DNA of 64,000 nt from NCBI RefSeq assembly GCF_002950945.1, contig NZ_CP012673.1, forward strand, positions 372,001 through 436,000. The letters are read 5' to 3'. Shown in pieces: positions 61,266 through 64,000 of the stretch. Origin of the DNA: Sorangium cellulosum (GTDB lineage: Bacteria > Myxococcota_A > Polyangia > Polyangiales > Polyangiaceae). The translations under genes and the position numbers were made by a program. Each line of letters begins with the position of its first letter. Within the stretch, counting starts at the first letter, position 1. The notes under the pieces were generated by a model. That model made no database searches. It was not told the DNA's origin and was given only the letters and a program-made list of their open reading frames with translations.

Positions 61266-63965
61266 ATGAAACATTCACAGCAGCGATTTCGAGCTACAGG
61301 CACGCTCGCCGTGCTCTGGGTCAGCGTCGCCCTCCTCCTGCTCGCGTCGTGCGCTGCGCCCGATGACGCCCCTCCGGACGCTTGTCCCGCCTCGCTCTCG
61401 TCGTGTGGTGGGACGTGCGTCGACCTCCACACCGACGCGGCGCACTGCGGCGCATGCGACGCTCGCTGCGCTGCTGGACAGACATGCGAAGCCGGCGTCT
61501 GCGCGGGCCAGGGCGGCAGCGGCGGCGGTGGTGCTGGCGGCGGCGGTGGTGCTGGCGGCGAACCGTGTGACCCGGGCCGCACGAGCTGCGGTGGAACCTG
61601 CGTGGATCTGCAGAGCGAGGCGCAGCATTGCGGCGCCTGCTACTTCGCGTGCAACGACGCGCAACACTGCCGTGAAGGCCAGTGCACCTGCCCCGACATC
61701 GAGGTTCAAGACCTCGGGACGGCAGTGCCGCCGACGATCACCGGCACCACCGCGGGCGCGCCGCTCGCCGACGACCTCCGCTGCGCAGGACCCGCCCCGC
61801 AGCGCGCGTTCCAGTTCACGGTCCCCCCTGATGGCGGAGGAACCTATCGCTTCGATTCCAGCGGCTCCAGCGCGAACACCGTGATCGGCTTGATCGACGG
61901 CAATAGCTGCGGTGAGCTCGCCTGTCGCGACGACCTCTCGGATGAGTCCCCCAGCTTCAGCGTCATCCTCACCGCTCACCAGGTGGTCCGCGTCGTCGTC
62001 ACGAGCACCCAGGGCGAGGACTCCGACTTCGAGATCGCGATCAGGCGGCTGTACGCTCCGGTCGCCTCGTCGTGTTCGCCGCTGGACATCGGCTCCACCG
62101 TGCCGCAGACGGTGACCGGCAGCGTCGCCGGGATGGGCGACCTGGCCCGCGAGCTCTGCGGACTGGCGCCGCCGGGGAGCACCGACGTGAGCTTCACGTT
62201 CACGCCGCCCCACGACGGAACCTATGTCTTCGACAAGACCGGATCCTCCGCCGATGTGGAGCTCGCGATCTACCAGGAGAGCTGCCACGATCCGGAGCTG
62301 TTTTACGGTTGCAGCACGGAAGAGGACCAGCGGCGCGTCATCCTGGAGCTCCCCGGAGGAGTCCCCTTCGTCGTCATCCTGGACGGCTTCACGGGCGGGG
62401 CCGGAGATTATTCGCTCACCATCACGGAGCGGCTTCCCCTGCCGTGTCCGGCGGTCGACCTCGGCTCGACGGTCCCCCAGACGGTGAGCGACGTGACCCT
62501 GGACCGCGCCTCGCTGGACGTCGACCCCGGCTGCACCGGCAACGGGGTGTTCATGTCCGTGGCGTCCTATCAATTCACGGCGCCCGCCGATGCCACTTAC
62601 TCCTTCAGCACCTCGAGCAGCCCCTACGACACCTGGAATGGTCCTGGCCTCGTCGTGAGGGATGGCACGTGCTCCGGTCCGGAGCTCGACTGCGTCGAGC
62701 CCAACATCTACGATCGACCGTCCGAGGTCTCCCGGCGGCTCGCGGCCGGCCAGACCGTGGTGGTAGGCGTCACGTGCTACAGCGACCTTTGCCGGCACTC
62801 ACTGTCCATCACGATGCCTGCCGAGCCGCCGTGCCCGGAGATCGACCTCGGCTCGACGGTCCCGCAAAGCGTGACCGGGGCCAGCTCGGGCCCCAGTTTT
62901 GTCTCCTCGACCTGTTCGATGGAGGGACGCGACCCGATCGGCCCCGAAAAGACCTTCCGGTTCACGGCGCCATCGGACGACACCTACGTCTTCGACACGG
63001 CGGGATCGGACTGGAACGTGCTGACGGTGCTCGACGGCGAGGACAGTTGCTCGGGGGCCGTGCTCGCATGCAACGGCGACCTCCCTGCGACGCGGACCGA
63101 GCTGCCGCTCCTGGCTGGGCAATCCGTGACCGTCATCGTGGACTCGGTGTTTTACATTTCGAACGGGGTTGCGCTCAACATCTACCGTCGCGATGACGTC
63201 GGGTCCTGCGCTTCTCCGCACGATTTGGGCTCTACGGTCCCGCAGACCGTGGTGAGCAGCAGGAGGGTGTTGTATGACGAGGTCGACCCTAGCTGCAACC
63301 CGGGCGCGGGGACGTCCGACGAGGTCTACGCCTTCACGGCGCCGACCGACGGCACCTACCTGTTCTCCACGTCCAGCAACACGTCCTGGTACACGACGCT
63401 GTCTCTGCACGACGGCGGCTGCTCGGGCACCGAGCTTCGATGCGCGGTGTCGAGCTCGACCGCCGGCGGCACGGCGCGCGCGTGGACCATCGTCGCGCTC
63501 ACGGCCGGTCAGACCGTCAACGCCGTGGTGAGCTACAGCCGTCTGCGGTTCGATCTGCCGGACGACCTCCCGTCGCTCACGATCGAGAGCGCCTCGACCT
63601 CTGGCACGTGCTCCGCGCCGATCGAGCTCGGCTCTGCCGTCCCGCTGTGGGTCCGCGGAGACGCGACGCTGAACGCTGATTCCATCCCCGCGCCCTGCAA
63701 TCGGGCGGCCGGGCCTCACCCTGACGTCGTCTATCACTTCACAGCCCCGGCCGCGGCCACCTACACGTTCAGCGCGGCCAGCTCGTTCTTTTCCCCGGTC
63801 GTCCACGTGCTTGAGGCCGATTGCGCTGGCGCCACCCTCGGCTGCTTCAGCGCCTCATCCTGGATTGCCGAGGGGTCCGTCACGCTCGCGGCCGGTCAGG
63901 TCGTCACCATCGCGGTGGAGGGGCGGGACGACCGTTCCGGTACCTTCACGCTCGACATCTTCTAG
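61266..63965 (+). CDS. Large PPC-repeat surface lipoprotein with Cys-rich head
   Basis: An 899-residue protein (GTG at 61254 possible). The signal ends in a lipobox LLLLASC. Two Cys-rich head repeats follow, of the form SCGGTCVDLHTDAAHCGACD then CAAGQTCEAGVC, a known myxobacterial motif, separated by a Gly-rich linker. The rest (residues about 150-899) consists of about six repeats of 120-130 residues, each starting with a variant of LDIGSTVPQTVTG and containing FTFTPPHDGTYVFDKTGSSA, i.e. PPC (bacterial pre-peptidase C-terminal) beta-domains. No enzyme domain is seen, so this is probably an adhesin-like or scaffold protein. The repeats are highly similar at the nucleotide level in places. Confidence 0.85.
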   Translation: MKHSQQRFRATGTLAVLWVSVALLLLASCAAPDDAPPDACPASLSSCGGTCVDLHTDAAHCGACDARCAAGQTCEAGVCAGQGGSGGGGAGGGGGAGGEPCDPGRTSCGGTCVDLQSEAQHCGACYFACNDAQHCREGQCTCPDIEVQDLGTAVPPTITGTTAGAPLADDLRCAGPAPQRAFQFTVPPDGGGTYRFDSSGSSANTVIGLIDGNSCGELACRDDLSDESPSFSVILTAHQVVRVVVTSTQGEDSDFEIAIRRLYAPVASSCSPLDIGSTVPQTVTGSVAGMGDLARELCGLAPPGSTDVSFTFTPPHDGTYVFDKTGSSADVELAIYQESCHDPELFYGCSTEEDQRRVILELPGGVPFVVILDGFTGGAGDYSLTITERLPLPCPAVDLGSTVPQTVSDVTLDRASLDVDPGCTGNGVFMSVASYQFTAPADATYSFSTSSSPYDTWNGPGLVVRDGTCSGPELDCVEPNIYDRPSEVSRRLAAGQTVVVGVTCYSDLCRHSLSITMPAEPPCPEIDLGSTVPQSVTGASSGPSFVSSTCSMEGRDPIGPEKTFRFTAPSDDTYVFDTAGSDWNVLTVLDGEDSCSGAVLACNGDLPATRTELPLLAGQSVTVIVDSVFYISNGVALNIYRRDDVGSCASPHDLGSTVPQTVVSSRRVLYDEVDPSCNPGAGTSDEVYAFTAPTDGTYLFSTSSNTSWYTTLSLHDGGCSGTELRCAVSSSTAGGTARAWTIVALTAGQTVNAVVSYSRLRFDLPDDLPSLTIESASTSGTCSAPIELGSAVPLWVRGDATLNADSIPAPCNRAAGPHPDVVYHFTAPAAATYTFSAASSFFSPVVHVLEADCAGATLGCFSASSWIAEGSVTLAAGQVVTIAVEGRDDRSGTFTLDIF

Positions 63966-64000
63966 CCCTCGGCGCCCCTCCGGTGTTCCAGGCGCGCCGT

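Overview
This 64 kb window is very GC-rich and comes from a bacterium that looks like a cellulolytic myxobacterium of the Sorangium/Polyangiales kind. The support is indirect but consistent: many lipoproteins with glycine/serine-rich linkers after the lipobox, MYXO-CTERM-like C-termini, kelch and FG-GAP type surface proteins, an FHA-type sigma-54 activator, several ECF sigma factors and scattered plant-polymer enzymes. There are no tRNA or rRNA genes, no CRISPR array and no intact transposon. Species identity is inference.

Layout. 1-4.5 kb: end of an MFS exporter, a Cys-rich lipoprotein, a type B carboxylesterase lipoprotein and a CPBP membrane protease. 5-7.5 kb: a CBM2-like/alpha-beta hydrolase lipoprotein with a candidate promoter and a strong 3' hairpin. 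7.6-13.3 kb: FAD monooxygenase, second carboxylesterase with divergent TetR regulator, a scar of a GH16 glucanase, and a DEAD/DEAH helicase. 13.4-24 kb: MYXO-CTERM protein, a two-gene nucleotidyltransferase module (toxin-antitoxin-like), a LysR/quinone-reductase pair, a stand-alone ribosomal protein S4, a methyltransferase, gamma-glutamyltransferase, an Rpn-like nuclease and a small hydrolase. 24-27 kb: an accessory patch containing a duplicated gene fragment, a TIR-domain protein, a zinc metalloprotease and a transposase relic. 27-31 kb: DUF417 protein, ECF sigma/anti-sigma pair, sigma-factor relic and GAF histidine kinase. 31-39.7 kb: transglutaminase-like and kelch lipoproteins, a CcdA-thioredoxin/anti-sigma/ECF sigma cluster, and an unknown three-gene operon. 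40-43.3 kb: a likely carbohydrate locus (family 5 solute-binding protein and GH5 glycosidase) sharing a palindromic operator-like site. 43.3-53 kb: DUF2267, GNAT, PrmA-like methyltransferase, GH43, FG-GAP-like protein, DUF1992, AraC/SDR pair and a SnoaL-like lipoprotein. 53-64 kb: large secreted proteins (trypsin-like protease with six repeats, IgGFc-binding-like, PPC-repeat) and an FHA sigma-54 activator broken by a 5-bp repeat expansion.

The best candidate for an undescribed system is the TIR plus metalloprotease pair at 25.0-26.7 kb, which sits among mobile-element debris. Other items worth a look are the pentanucleotide frameshift in the FHA activator, a 224-bp segmental duplication 6.5 kb apart, a dispersed hairpin repeat (two copies), and the shared operator of the solute-binding/GH5 genes. 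All family names come from reading motifs by eye; no database search was run.
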